From JBAYJY01 sp041664945 (GTDB taxonomy: Bacteria; UBP15; UBA6099), in NCBI GenBank assembly GCA_041664945.1, contig JBAYJY010000041.1, forward strand, positions 1 to 30,790: a stretch of 30,790 nt of DNA, in the 5' to 3' direction. The position numbers and the translations under genes were made by a program. Every line of letters begins with the position of its first letter. The stretch's first letter is position 1. The notes beneath the pieces were generated by a model. That model was not told where the DNA came from. It saw only the letters and a program-made list of their open reading frames with translations, and made no database searches. Of the stretch, positions 15,968 through 24,584 are shown piece after piece.

Positions 15968-17765
15968 CCGGTTGTCCCCCCGACGGCGGCGCGCCCATCG
16001 CCTTGAACGCTATCACGAATTTCGAGCCCCTGCCCGCCTCGCTGCTTACATCTATCGTCGCGTTGTGGTCCCTTAATATCCGTTTTACGATTGAAAGGCC
16101 GAGACCCGTGCCGCCGCCTTTCGACGTATAGTACGGCGCAAATATTTTGTCTATGTCCTCTGCCGGAATCCCGATGCCGTTGTCCTCAAAAATCGCGAAA
16201 ACTTCTCCGCCGGCCGCTCCGGCGATCACTCTCAGCTCGCCTCCGTCCGGCATCGCCTCAATCGCGTTCTTTATCAGATTCGTGAACACGCGGTTCACCT
16301 GGTCGCGGTCAGCTCGCGCCATCAGAGGCGCCCCTTCCAGTTCGAAACTGATCCTCACTCCCGTCCGCGCCGTAGACGCGTGGAACCTCACGAGGTTGGC
16401 GAGCATCTCTCCGATATCGACATCCTCGAACTGCGGCCGCGGCATCTGCGCGAACTCGGAGAACTCATTCGCAAGCCGTCGCAGCTTGTCAACCTCCTCC
16501 AGCACGGTGTCCGCCGACTCCACGAACATCTCGTCGAACCCCGCCCGGTCTTCCTCGAAAATCGCCTTCAGGTTTTCAATCGAAAGCTGAATCGGCGACA
16601 GCGGATTTTTAATTTCGTGGGCGATGCGTCGGGCGATCTCCCGCCACGCCGCCATGCGCTCCGACAGCGCCAGCCGCTCGCTGTAATCGCGCAAGTCCTT
16701 CGCCATCCTGTTCATGGTGTCGGCGAGCAGGCCGAGTTCATCGTGCGAGCGGACCGGAATTTCCGCGCCCGCAAATTCGCCGCGCCCGATCAGCCGCGCC
16801 GCCCGCACCAGCCGCGAGATCGGACGCGTGATGCTGACCGACATCACAACCGCCACCATCAGCGAAATGACAAGTCCTATCAGCAACACATAAAGAGTGT
16901 CGTTCCTCGTCTGCGCTATGATGCTGTTCACCGTCTCGCGCGAGACGCCGATCACCAGAAAGCCGAGCACGTCTTTCGTCTTTGGCGATGTCAGCGGCAC
17001 GCCGCCGACCATGTAGTCCGTTTTCCCGGCCCTGACCTCGTCGAGCGACTCAGGCTGTTTCACGAGCCGCTTTAAAAATTCGCGGCTCACGGGCAGGCTC
17101 GTCTCCGGGTCTATATCGTTCGAACTCACCACCGCCCGGTAGCCCTCGAACAACACGACGCGGGCTGACGCCAGCCGCCGCAGCTTATCGACATAATCCT
17201 TGTCCATGTGCATGCCGCCGAGCAACACCGCGATCGGCTGGCTCATATAGATAATCGGATAATAAACCACCACCGAAACATTTTCCCTGTCCGGCCCTTT
17301 ATCGCGCCGAAGCGAAACCCGCGACTCTCCCGTTTCGAGCGCCTGCTTCACAAACGGATCGTCCTCGTAGGAAACGCCGAACGCGGCCGGGTTCGCCCCG
17401 TCCGCAATCAGCATCCCGTTTTCGTCGACCACTTTCAGGATATCGAGACCCGATGTTTTTCTTATCGCCTCTATGCGCCGGATGAGATCCCCGGGATATG
17501 ACGGATATGCCGCCGTGTCGTCGACCACAAATCGGTCGGTCGCGATAGTGACCACCCGGTCGCGCGTGTTCTGAACGAGAACATCGTATTCGCTCCTGAT
17601 TCCATCTATCGCGCTTTTGACGCGCGAGGCGCCGAGTTCGTCGAAACTCGTCTTCAGCCGCAGATTCAACATCACAAGCACCGCGCCCATCAGCGCGACG
17701 CAAACCAAAACCAAAGCGCCAGCCAGCTTTGCGCGTATTGAAAGATGTTGTTTCTTCTTTTTCAT
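15960..17765 (-). CDS. Membrane sensor histidine kinase, NtrY-like
   Basis: 601 residues. TM1 at about 13-34, a periplasmic Cache-like sensor of about 250 residues (35-285), TM2 at about 286-311, HAMP at about 312-365, and HisKA with phospho-acceptor His383 in IAHEIKNPLSPIQLSIENL, the NtrY-type H-box. The ATPase domain has the N box NLIKNAIEAMPDGG, G1 EDNGIGIP and G2 GGGTGLGLSIV. NtrY kinases phosphorylate NtrX, encoded here by the next gene with an 8-nt overlap. The large extracytoplasmic domain faces the compartment of the solute-binding protein encoded just upstream, which could present its ligand (inference). A weak ribosome-binding site precedes the ATG at 17765. Confidence 0.93.
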   Translation of the reverse strand: MKKKKQHLSIRAKLAGALVLVCVALMGAVLVMLNLRLKTSFDELGASRVKSAIDGIRSEYDVLVQNTRDRVVTIATDRFVVDDTAAYPSYPGDLIRRIEAIRKTSGLDILKVVDENGMLIADGANPAAFGVSYEDDPFVKQALETGESRVSLRRDKGPDRENVSVVVYYPIIYMSQPIAVLLGGMHMDKDYVDKLRRLASARVVLFEGYRAVVSSNDIDPETSLPVSREFLKRLVKQPESLDEVRAGKTDYMVGGVPLTSPKTKDVLGFLVIGVSRETVNSIIAQTRNDTLYVLLIGLVISLMVAVVMSVSITRPISRLVRAARLIGRGEFAGAEIPVRSHDELGLLADTMNRMAKDLRDYSERLALSERMAAWREIARRIAHEIKNPLSPIQLSIENLKAIFEEDRAGFDEMFVESADTVLEEVDKLRRLANEFSEFAQMPRPQFEDVDIGEMLANLVRFHASTARTGVRISFELEGAPLMARADRDQVNRVFTNLIKNAIEAMPDGGELRVIAGAAGGEVFAIFEDNGIGIPAEDIDKIFAPYYTSKGGGTGLGLSIVKRILRDHNATIDVSSEAGRGSKFVIAFKAMGAPPSGGQPDV

Positions 17766-17850
17766 TATCTTTTCTGTGATGATTCGTTATTCATTTCATT
17801 CCCGCTGCCGGCGCGGAAACGCTTCGCTCGCCGATGAGCCGCTGTCTGAT

Positions 17851-19422
17851 TTATTTTTTCCGGCCGGCGGCGGGTTTCTTTTTCTCCGCGCCGCCCGTTT
17901 TTGCTTTTGGCTTGTATTCCGCTGAACCCGAGGCGTCTTTCGCGTTCGACTTATTGGTTTCGCGCAAATACACAGAGTAAAGGCTCGGAGCGCCGAACGG
18001 CCCCATAGTCAGTCCGAGGGCCTGCTTCTGGCAGATATACGAAGGCCGCAGACTGAAAAGATTAATCTGGGCGCCGGTCGGCGGGCGCGCCGATTCATCG
18101 CGATAGTTGCCCACGCGGCGCGCCATCGACGCCGTAACGGCCGACTGGCCGGCCGCGAACAAAGGTTTCTCGACAGCCTCCGTCAGGCCCATCAGAACCG
18201 GGAGCGATCGAAGAATGAAAACCGGCGCTGTGTCCGACGAGTAGTCCTGCATATACGAATCCGGCCGCCCCTCCGGCTTGACCTTGACGCCTGCGCGCGC
18301 AAAATCCTGTTGTAGCTTTTTAGCCACCATTTTCAGCGCGGGCCTTTTTCCAGGATACCAAAGCGCCATGGCGGGGCCGGCTTCGGCTGATTTGCGCAGC
18401 GCGCGCGGGTCTCCCGCCCCCGGCACGTTATTCTCCGTATCGCCGTTCCCGCTCAATATCACGCGCACTATTCCGTCGCGGTCTATCTCCCGCGACAGCG
18501 CCATCCGCTGTCCGGGCATGTAAAGCGCCGCGTCGCTTATATTCACATCTATGAAGTACACTCGTTTCATAGGGGATTGCCGCGAAGGCCCGAATGTTTC
18601 ATATTCCGTCCGGCTCAGTCCGCCCTCCGGCGCCGCGGTTATCGCCACTTCGCCGAGCTTGAACTCCGTCATCCGGTCCCGCTCGTCCGTAATTACCCGG
18701 AAAACCACAGAGTCCGCATACGGGCGCCCGAGAAAATAGGCCTTGTTCGCCGTGAGCGTCAGCGCTTCGCCCGCCGGCGCATCGGCATACTTGAACGGCC
18801 CGGTTCCTATCGGAGGCTTGAAATTCCGGTCTGCCGTCGAAACAATCGACAGCGCGGGAAAACAGAGATATTTCAAAAAGTTGGGTTGCTGCTGTTTCAG
18901 CCTGATCTCGAATCTGAGAGGGTCGGTTATCTTGAAACCGGTGATCGTGGAGAGTTTATCCTCGCTGAACTCCTCGGCGCCTTCGATGTCGTTAAGCAGC
19001 CATGAGTATGGGGAGCGCCTGTTTTTTACGAGCCGCTTGAAAGTGTGCAGAACGCCCGCGGAGTTCAAAATTGAGTTGTCGTGAAATTTTACATCCTCGC
19101 GCAGCTTGAAATAATAGGTCAGGCCATCGTCCGATTTTTCCGGCAAAGCATCGAGCAGGACGGGAATGAAACCGCCGCCGGGCCCCGGCGCTATAAGCGT
19201 GTCGAAAATACAACTCACTATCATTATCTCGTGATCCTGCGTCATCAGAGTCGGGTCCAGCCGGGGAATTTTTTCCGGAACCGCGACATTAATTGTTCCG
19301 CCGTATTTAGGCGGCAGATAGGCGCGCGCAGGACTCGCGGCAAACAACGCCGCCAGAAATATCAGCGCGAAAATGAAAATAGCGCGCTTCCCGTATTTCC
19401 TGTCCTTTATCCTATAAGTCAT
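17851..19422 (-). CDS. Family 5 extracellular solute-binding protein (oligopeptide/nickel type), orphan
   Basis: 523 residues. A signal peptide ends near ARAYLPPKYG. The SBP_bac_5 body has the usual opening GGTINVAVPEKIPRLDPTL, then LAPGPGGG and the domain I strand YYFKLREDVKFHDNSILNSAGV, the family signature region, and IGTGPFKYADAPAGEALTL. The C-terminus departs from the family and ends in a Lys/Gly-rich tail (about 500-523). Such proteins deliver peptides, metals or sugars to an ABC importer, but no permease or ATPase gene is in the window. It is the gene before the NtrY-like kinase (85-bp gap) and begins 1 bp after the upstream stop codon. A sensory rather than transport role is plausible but unproven. 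Confidence 0.85.
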   Translation of the reverse strand: MTYRIKDRKYGKRAIFIFALIFLAALFAASPARAYLPPKYGGTINVAVPEKIPRLDPTLMTQDHEIMIVSCIFDTLIAPGPGGGFIPVLLDALPEKSDDGLTYYFKLREDVKFHDNSILNSAGVLHTFKRLVKNRRSPYSWLLNDIEGAEEFSEDKLSTITGFKITDPLRFEIRLKQQQPNFLKYLCFPALSIVSTADRNFKPPIGTGPFKYADAPAGEALTLTANKAYFLGRPYADSVVFRVITDERDRMTEFKLGEVAITAAPEGGLSRTEYETFGPSRQSPMKRVYFIDVNISDAALYMPGQRMALSREIDRDGIVRVILSGNGDTENNVPGAGDPRALRKSAEAGPAMALWYPGKRPALKMVAKKLQQDFARAGVKVKPEGRPDSYMQDYSSDTAPVFILRSLPVLMGLTEAVEKPLFAAGQSAVTASMARRVGNYRDESARPPTGAQINLFSLRPSYICQKQALGLTMGPFGAPSLYSVYLRETNKSNAKDASGSAEYKPKAKTGGAEKKKPAAGRKK

Positions 19423-19423
19423 T

Positions 19424-20929
19424 TTATTTTTTAACGGCGCCTGATTTCCCTACTTCAGGCGTATCCTTTGGCTTTTCAGGGCGCGTCTCCCTTTTGCTCG
19501 TCACATTCCTGCTCTGGTTCGCTGATGATTTAGGTTTCAACTTCAAGGCTGCCTTTTTTTCTTCTTCCGCGATTTTCAATTGAGCGGGCGTCGGCGCGCT
19601 ATACATTGGCAGAAGCCGGAACAAGACAGCGCCGCCTGAACGTTTATTAATCACGCCGATAATTTCGGTCGCGCCGTCCTTATCGAAGTCGTAGGGCGCG
19701 ATACGCGAAACAGCGCCTCCCAACTCGGGCGTCCTCCACCGCTCTTCAATGCTGTTTCCATTCAAATCCAGCAGAACCACCGCGTCTTCATCTGATGATT
19801 GCGTCGTCGCGATCAGACGGCTTATTCCATCCACCTTCGGGACGCATGCCACTGCGTCGCCATACATCGGCTCCGTGCTTGCCTTCAGCGTCTGCGGGCC
19901 CTGATACAAATTGATCGCGCCATCTTCCGTGGCAACCGCGACTTGCGTTAGATTTACGCTGATATCCGACCAGCGCAAAACACAGCCGGAATAGTAATCT
20001 ACTGGAATCGGAAATGCGATCGAGCGCGGCTCAACGCTTGTCGTGTCGACAATCCGCGTCTGCCGGCCGGCGAACGTCATCACTCCCGGCCCGAAATCAG
20101 AAACGATATTCAAAGCCGGGTTCGCCATCGCGTCGACAACCAAATTCGACGCCTTGCCCGCCTTTTCGAACCGGCCGCTTTTCCATTCATACGCAAACGC
20201 CTTCTTAAAAGGATTCATCGATACGAAAATAAGCGGGCGGCCGTTGAAATTGCCTGATTTTATGTTTCCGGCCAGTCCTCGCGCGGGATATTTTTCCTTG
20301 AAAGCGCCGCGCCATACGCGCTTGAGTTTCGTGCTGGACTCAAACCTGAACACTTCCATCGAGGAACCCGTCAAAATCGCTATCCCCAGCGCTCCGCTGT
20401 CGTTAAGTTCCAAAACCGTCAGGCCGAGTATCGGACCCACCGGCATATTTATATCAAAATATTCAATTTTACCGGGAACCGCTACATTTAGCTTTTCAAT
20501 GCCTTCTGCTGTTTTCTTTACCTCTTCAGCAGGCTTTTCAGGCTCTTTTTCCTCTTTCTCGAAATCAACCTGAGCCGGCGGACTTTTCTTTGGTTTCAGA
20601 ACCGGCGCCGGCGCCGGTTTAACTATCTTTTCCTTCGGTTGCGGAATCTGTTGCGCGGCGGTCGCAGGCAAAAGTTCGGACGCTGACGCCGGAATCGCAA
20701 CCGTGCCGGTTTCCAATTGAACCTGCGGCTCGACACCCTCGCGTTCCTGCGCGGCTGCCTCCATTTCAAGTTCCGCCGGAGTTTTGAATATCGTTTCCTC
20801 AGTCTGTTTTGCCGCTTTCGCCGTCTGTTTTTCGTGAGGCTTTCCCGCGGCAGGCGTTTGCGCCGCGCCGGGCGCGCCTAACAATGAAGCGAAAAATATG
20901 ACTAAAAGTATTATTTTAATATTTTTCAT
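19424..20929 (-). CDS. Secreted protein with low-complexity linker and FG-GAP-like C-terminal part, function unknown
   Basis: 501 residues. A signal peptide (1-24, MKNIKIILLVIFFASLLGAP) precedes about 130 residues rich in Pro, Lys, Glu and Ala. The remaining 330 residues read like repeated beta-strand blades, ending in DLNGNSIEERW and APYDFDKDGATEIIGVI; the latter resembles the Ca-binding loop of FG-GAP/VCBS repeats. A periplasmic or surface beta-propeller is therefore likely. A further charged tail (about 460-501) closes the protein. It is the first gene of the run leading to the solute-binding protein, separated from it by a single base. No enzyme motif is recognised. Confidence 0.65.
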   Translation of the reverse strand: MKNIKIILLVIFFASLLGAPGAAQTPAAGKPHEKQTAKAAKQTEETIFKTPAELEMEAAAQEREGVEPQVQLETGTVAIPASASELLPATAAQQIPQPKEKIVKPAPAPVLKPKKSPPAQVDFEKEEKEPEKPAEEVKKTAEGIEKLNVAVPGKIEYFDINMPVGPILGLTVLELNDSGALGIAILTGSSMEVFRFESSTKLKRVWRGAFKEKYPARGLAGNIKSGNFNGRPLIFVSMNPFKKAFAYEWKSGRFEKAGKASNLVVDAMANPALNIVSDFGPGVMTFAGRQTRIVDTTSVEPRSIAFPIPVDYYSGCVLRWSDISVNLTQVAVATEDGAINLYQGPQTLKASTEPMYGDAVACVPKVDGISRLIATTQSSDEDAVVLLDLNGNSIEERWRTPELGGAVSRIAPYDFDKDGATEIIGVINKRSGGAVLFRLLPMYSAPTPAQLKIAEEEKKAALKLKPKSSANQSRNVTSKRETRPEKPKDTPEVGKSGAVKK

Positions 20930-21078
20930 TGCGCCTTTTCACAACTTCAGACAATCAAAATCAATATAACGATTGTAATGTATATATTATTCTGTATTGA
21001 GTGAAATTCACACTACTTTTATGAATTTTTCGGATAAGCGCCTTCAAAGTCAGGCCGGAGCCGTTAATCTCTGATTCG
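20930..21078 (-). promoter_or_regulatory. AT-rich upstream region with a small palindrome
   Basis: The gap before the secreted-protein operon is strongly AT-rich (20960-21000) and contains GTGAA-A-TTCAC (21001-21011), an 11-bp palindrome of operator size. No promoter with good -35 and -10 at standard spacing is obvious. Confidence 0.3.
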
Positions 21079-21783
21079 TCAATTGGACAGCGAATCCGGG
21101 TTAATTCTTTTTCGCTTTCGCATTTCGTTCGCCTCGATATGCGCCGCGCGAACGGGTTCCGGAAGCCGCGCATTTCGAGAAGCGCCGAGAATCAGGCGGC
21201 ATGCCGCCGTCAGGCCGATCATGTGCCCGACTGATACATATACCGGTTTGACGCCGTCTCGGGTTCGCAGCGCGCAACCCACGACTTCTCCGTTGTGAAT
21301 GATATTCGCGCTTGAACCGCGCGTCGCTCCCAAGCCGGCGCTCTCGCCGACAAGCAGCGACTTCGCGCATCCGACCGTCGGCAAACCCAGCATTATGCCT
21401 GCGTGGCAGGCGACTCCGAACCGCCGCGGATGCGCGCGCCCGTGCCCGTCAATTATCACCGCGTCCGGCCTGCTTTTCATCTTTCGAAACGCCTCCCCTA
21501 TCATCGGAAGCTCCCTGAACGACAGCAAACCCGGCACATATGGGAATTTAACTTCGCCTTCCGCGCCCTGTATTTCGACAATTTCAAATTCCGGAAGCGT
21601 CATCGCCACAACCGACGCATGAAAATATGACGAGAACCGTTCGTACGAAATATCCGCCGCCGCCACAAGCTTCGGCCTGAAACCGGCCGGCTCGCGTTCC
21701 GTCACGCGCGACGCGAGCGAACGCTGCAAATCAACCGCCTCCTTTGGCGTCACGTCCCATCCATGCAGTTCATTGATTTTCAT
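21079..21783 (-). CDS. nfi: Endonuclease V (deoxyinosine 3' endonuclease)
   Basis: 234 residues, the usual size. It cuts DNA (or RNA) one phosphodiester bond 3' of inosine and starts repair of deaminated adenine. The metal-binding acidic residues are in place: Asp44 in VAAADISY, Glu91 in PYVPGLLSFRELP, Asp112 in IIDGHGRAHPRRFGVA. The wedge segment PYVPG and the H-G-I-M-L-G helix are conserved. The C-terminus is basic. It lies after sixA on the same strand, but 169 bp with a terminator-like hairpin separate them. The ribosome-binding site is weak. Confidence 0.95.
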   Translation of the reverse strand: MKINELHGWDVTPKEAVDLQRSLASRVTEREPAGFRPKLVAAADISYERFSSYFHASVVAMTLPEFEIVEIQGAEGEVKFPYVPGLLSFRELPMIGEAFRKMKSRPDAVIIDGHGRAHPRRFGVACHAGIMLGLPTVGCAKSLLVGESAGLGATRGSSANIIHNGEVVGCALRTRDGVKPVYVSVGHMIGLTAACRLILGASRNARLPEPVRAAHIEANEMRKRKRINPDSLSN

Positions 21784-21826
21784 TTCAATCCCGGATTCAA
21801 ACAGAATCTGTCATCAGGCTTCGGAC

Positions 21827-21945
21827 GCAATCGCCGTAGTGGATGAAATGCAAGGCGGAGGAAGCGTCTTTGCAGTGAATAGAACATCGGTTTATGAACA
21901 AAAGTATGCGTCGCCAACGCATCAGTTCGCCGCTATGGCGATTGC
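21827..21945. repeat. Near-perfect 13-bp inverted repeat between nfi and sixA
   Basis: GCAATCGCCGTAG (21827-21839) and CTATGGCGATTGC (21933-21945) match in 12 of 13 positions as an inverted repeat with 93 bp between the arms. The sixA terminator hairpin lies inside. They may be ends of a small decayed repeat element. Confidence 0.4.
21899..21922 (-). terminator. Terminator-like hairpin after sixA
   Basis: On the minus strand ATGCGT, a 5-nt loop and ACGCAT (21922-21906) form a perfect 6-bp stem followed by ACTTTTGTT. It lies 31 nt after the sixA stop. The stem is short, so strength is uncertain. Confidence 0.45.
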
Positions 21946-21952
21946 CTCGGAT

Positions 21953-22441
21953 TCAAACCCGCGCGAGCTCCTCGGGCGTCATCGTCCAGCGCAACTGTCC
22001 CTCGCCGGGCCCCGGAAAACCGGCGACATATATCTTCGCCATTCCGCCCTTCTTCAGATTCAGGGCGCCGTCCGGATTTCCGCACAAATACTTCGCCAGA
22101 TCGCTCAGGTACGGCTCGTGTCCGACGACTACCACATGATCTTTTCCGATCAATTTATTCAGATATGCGCCGACGCTTGCCTCGCCTCCCGAACCGCCGA
22201 GTTCATTCTTGATCTCAAGAAAATCCACGCATTTATAATATTCAGCGAGAATAGTCGCCGTCCGGACCGCTCGCGCCGCCGGGCTGGTCAACGAGTATTC
22301 AACCTGCTCAACCATCTTTTTCAAACCCGGCAATATATCGCGGATCGTCTTTTCCCCCTCCGGCGTCAAAGCCCGTTCCGCGTCCGTTTTTCCCTCAGCC
22401 GCCGGTTCCGCCTGCCCGTGCCGCAATAAATATATGTTCAT
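21953..22441 (-). CDS. sixA: SixA-type phosphohistidine phosphatase
   Basis: 162 residues, typical SixA length. RHG at residues 7-9 (MNIYLLRHGQAEP), then SPAARAVRTATILAEYYK and the second catalytic His in VVVGHEPYLSDLAKYL. SixA removes phosphate from phosphohistidine, for example on HPt domains or the PTS component NPr. Neither substrate is encoded nearby. The ATG has GGAG 7-8 nt upstream, and a TATAAT at 22468-22473 would give a leader of about 20 nt. It is divergent from the DUF2993-like gene. Confidence 0.9.
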   Translation of the reverse strand: MNIYLLRHGQAEPAAEGKTDAERALTPEGEKTIRDILPGLKKMVEQVEYSLTSPAARAVRTATILAEYYKCVDFLEIKNELGGSGGEASVGAYLNKLIGKDHVVVVGHEPYLSDLAKYLCGNPDGALNLKKGGMAKIYVAGFPGPGEGQLRWTMTPEELARV

Positions 22442-22467
22442 TTTTCACTCCACAATTTTCTAATTTC

Positions 22468-22473
22468 ATTATA
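22468..22473 (-). promoter_or_regulatory. -10 box for sixA
   Basis: TATAAT on the minus strand, 26 nt before the sixA ATG. The -35 position (17-nt spacer) reads TACAAT and is poor, so the call rests on the -10 box and its position. Confidence 0.45.
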
Positions 22474-22507
22474 TCCTAACATGTGCTCGGATTGTAGGGG
22501 GAAGTAT

Positions 22508-22516
22508 TGCTATAAT
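22508..22516 (+). promoter_or_regulatory. Extended -10 promoter for the DUF2993-like gene
   Basis: TGCTATAAT is a full extended -10 element. No standard -35 is seen, which is tolerated in this class. The predicted start near 22523 leaves a leader of about 88 nt. Confidence 0.5.
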
Positions 22517-22611
22517 ATTCAAACTCCGCTTCCGGACCGGGCGGGCCTTAATGATAACTGCCGATCTATTCGCGCCTTAAAGGATATTTCGGTTAAGGAT
22601 AGCTGGACTTA

Positions 22612-23583
22612 ATGCGCGTTTACTTCTATGTGCTGATCAGCGCTCTGCTCGGACTCGATCCGTTCGCGCCGATTGAACGATCTCTCGAAAAACAGTTGCG
22701 CGACAAGATCGCCGGACTGGAATCCGCCGCTGTCAAAATTTCCGCGACGCGACTCGGATTCCTGTTCCTCGGAATCTGCCGGTCGGTGACGGTAGAAATG
22801 AGCGGCCTGCCCACCGGCGCGATCCGCATCGACTCGTTCAAAATCACCGCAGGGAAATTCCGCTTCTCTCCGTTTTCCACATTCGTTCTCAATAAACCCA
22901 TAGTGCGCGGCGGCGGCGACACGCGATGGACGATCCGGCTTCTGGCCGTTGATATTCAGGAATACATAACCAGCCGCGGGCCGTTCCTTCGAGGAGTCGT
23001 CGTGCGCATCGAGCCGGAGAGCGTGACGCTGAAGCGTTCATCATCGATCGCGGCCGCTCTCAGCCTGAAAGAACCGTTTTCCGTCTCCGGCTGCCTCGCT
23101 CTCGACGCCAAGAATAATGTCGCTCTCGACCTCGAACATCTCCACTCCTTCGGAGTCGGGCCGGGCCGGCCACTGCTGAAAACCATCCTCAGGCTCGTCA
23201 ATCCGATCCTGACAGCCGCGGACATCAACCGTCTGCTTAGCAAAACGCAGGGCGGCCCGCTCGATTCGGTGAAACTCACCGCCGCGTTCGAGGAAATCTG
23301 CATGGATCACGGCCATATTGACCTTCAAGGCTCGATCGCCGCCGAACCGGCTCCGAAAAAAGAACCTGCCCCAAAAGCTGATCCGGCCGCAAAGCCTAAA
23401 AATGCAACGAAGCCGAAAAAAGAAGCAATATCTAAAAAAGTGAAATCCCAAAATAAAGAAAAAAAGCAGAAAAAAGAAACAAAACTCAAAAAAGAAACAA
23501 AACCTAAGAACGAAAGACAAAAAGGATTTCCAAAAAGAAGAATGAGGAATAGTTTTCACAAACCGCCGCATAATATAGAATGA
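22612..23583 (+). CDS. DUF2993 (LmeA)-like protein with lysine-rich C-terminal tail
   Basis: 323 residues. A short hydrophobic start (MRVYFYVLISALLGL) suggests export or membrane association. Residues about 16-245 follow the DUF2993 pattern: an 'IERSLEKQLRDKIAGLESAAV' amphipathic helix, then beta-rich segments on a 'G.....V.V.MSGL' motif. DUF2993/LmeA proteins are lipid-binding envelope proteins of the TULIP-like type. From about 245 the protein becomes almost pure Lys/Glu/Pro/Thr for 75 residues, with a tandem repeat at DNA level. The tail could bind anionic polymers or be an assembly of slippage-prone codons. The epimerase gene follows after 38 bp. Family assignment is by pattern and moderate in confidence. 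Confidence 0.62.
   Translation: MRVYFYVLISALLGLDPFAPIERSLEKQLRDKIAGLESAAVKISATRLGFLFLGICRSVTVEMSGLPTGAIRIDSFKITAGKFRFSPFSTFVLNKPIVRGGGDTRWTIRLLAVDIQEYITSRGPFLRGVVVRIEPESVTLKRSSSIAAALSLKEPFSVSGCLALDAKNNVALDLEHLHSFGVGPGRPLLKTILRLVNPILTAADINRLLSKTQGGPLDSVKLTAAFEEICMDHGHIDLQGSIAAEPAPKKEPAPKADPAAKPKNATKPKKEAISKKVKSQNKEKKQKKETKLKKETKPKNERQKGFPKRRMRNSFHKPPHNIE
23470..23505 (+). repeat. Tandem 18-bp repeat in the lysine-rich coding tail
   Basis: Two adjacent copies of an A-rich 18-bp unit beginning AAAAAAGAAACAAAAC, differing only in their last bases. They encode KKETK(L/P) units in the DUF2993-like protein. The period is a multiple of three, so copy-number change would keep the frame. Confidence 0.7.
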
Positions 23584-23621
23584 ATAACAAACAAACCGGC
23601 GTGTTTCCAAGGAGCGATTAA

Positions 23622-24560
23622 ATGAAAATACTCGTAACCGGCGTCGCAGGCTTCATCGGTTCGCACATAGCGGAACGTCTGCTCGCCGACGGCGCTGACG
23701 TTACCGGCATCGACTGCTTCACCGACAACTATCCCCGCGAGATTAAAGAACGCAACCTCTCGGCGCTGACCGGCAATTCGCGGTTCGGCTTCATCGAGGC
23801 CGACCTCCTGAAAACCGATTTGGCGGCGTCGCTCAACGGCGTCGAAGCGGTGTTTCATGAGGCCGCCATTCCCGGCGTTCGCGACTCGTGGGGCCGGCGC
23901 TTCGAACTGTATTTGAACAACAACATTCTCGCAACGCAGAAACTTCTCGAAGCAGCGAAGAACCTGAAATTGAAAAAATTCGTTCTCGCTTCGTCCTCTT
24001 CCATATACGGAGACGCGGAAAGTTTTCCGACGCGCGAGGACGCGCTGCCCCGACCGATGTCTCCTTACGGAGTTACGAAGCTTTCCTCCGAACATCTCGC
24101 CCTTTTGTATGAGAAAAACTTCGGAGTTCCGGCCGTCGCGCTCCGCTACTTCACCGTTTACGGCCCAAGGCAGAGGCCGGATATGGCGTTTAACATCCTT
24201 CTGCGCGCGGCTCGCGACAGCAAGCGCTTCGATATGTTCGGCGACGGCTCTCAGACCCGCGACTTCACCTACATCAGCGACGCGGTCGCCGCAAACCTCT
24301 CGGCGCTCGAACGCGGCGCGCCCGGCCGCTCCTACAATATCGGCGGCGGCTCCCGCGTGTCCATGAACCATGTCATCGAAACAGTGAAAAAAATAACAGG
24401 CGCCGAAATTTCCATCGCCCTCTCGGAAGCAAAAAAAGGAGACGTCCGCAACACGTCGGCCGACACTTCACTCGCCCGCGCCGAACTCGGTTACTCGCCT
24501 TCCGTTTCTCTCGAAGACGGCCTCCGCTCGGAATGGGAATGGATCAAAAAACAATCCTGA
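23622..24560 (+). CDS. NAD-dependent sugar-nucleotide epimerase/dehydratase (extended SDR)
   Basis: 312 residues. The NAD-binding motif GVAGFIGSH lies at residues 7-15, Ser125/126 with Tyr149 and Lys153 (SPYGVTK) form the catalytic set, and RYFTVYGPRQRPDMA matches the UDP-sugar-binding loop. Closest in pattern to UDP-glucose/UDP-glucuronate 4-epimerases, which invert C4 of a nucleotide sugar for envelope polysaccharides. AAGGAG lies 8 nt before the ATG. It is probably cotranscribed with the DUF2993-like gene. The exact sugar cannot be fixed by sequence. Its 3' end is followed by a dispersed repeat. Confidence 0.9.
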   Translation: MKILVTGVAGFIGSHIAERLLADGADVTGIDCFTDNYPREIKERNLSALTGNSRFGFIEADLLKTDLAASLNGVEAVFHEAAIPGVRDSWGRRFELYLNNNILATQKLLEAAKNLKLKKFVLASSSSIYGDAESFPTREDALPRPMSPYGVTKLSSEHLALLYEKNFGVPAVALRYFTVYGPRQRPDMAFNILLRAARDSKRFDMFGDGSQTRDFTYISDAVAANLSALERGAPGRSYNIGGGSRVSMNHVIETVKKITGAEISIALSEAKKGDVRNTSADTSLARAELGYSPSVSLEDGLRSEWEWIKKQS

Positions 24561-24584
24561 TTTATCGCTGCCTGTCAGCCTTCA

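Noticed and set aside
21945..21965. T-arm-like word (reverse complement of GGATTCAAACCC) suggesting a tRNA
   Set aside because: No acceptor, D-arm or anticodon stem around it, and it lies largely in the sixA gene end.
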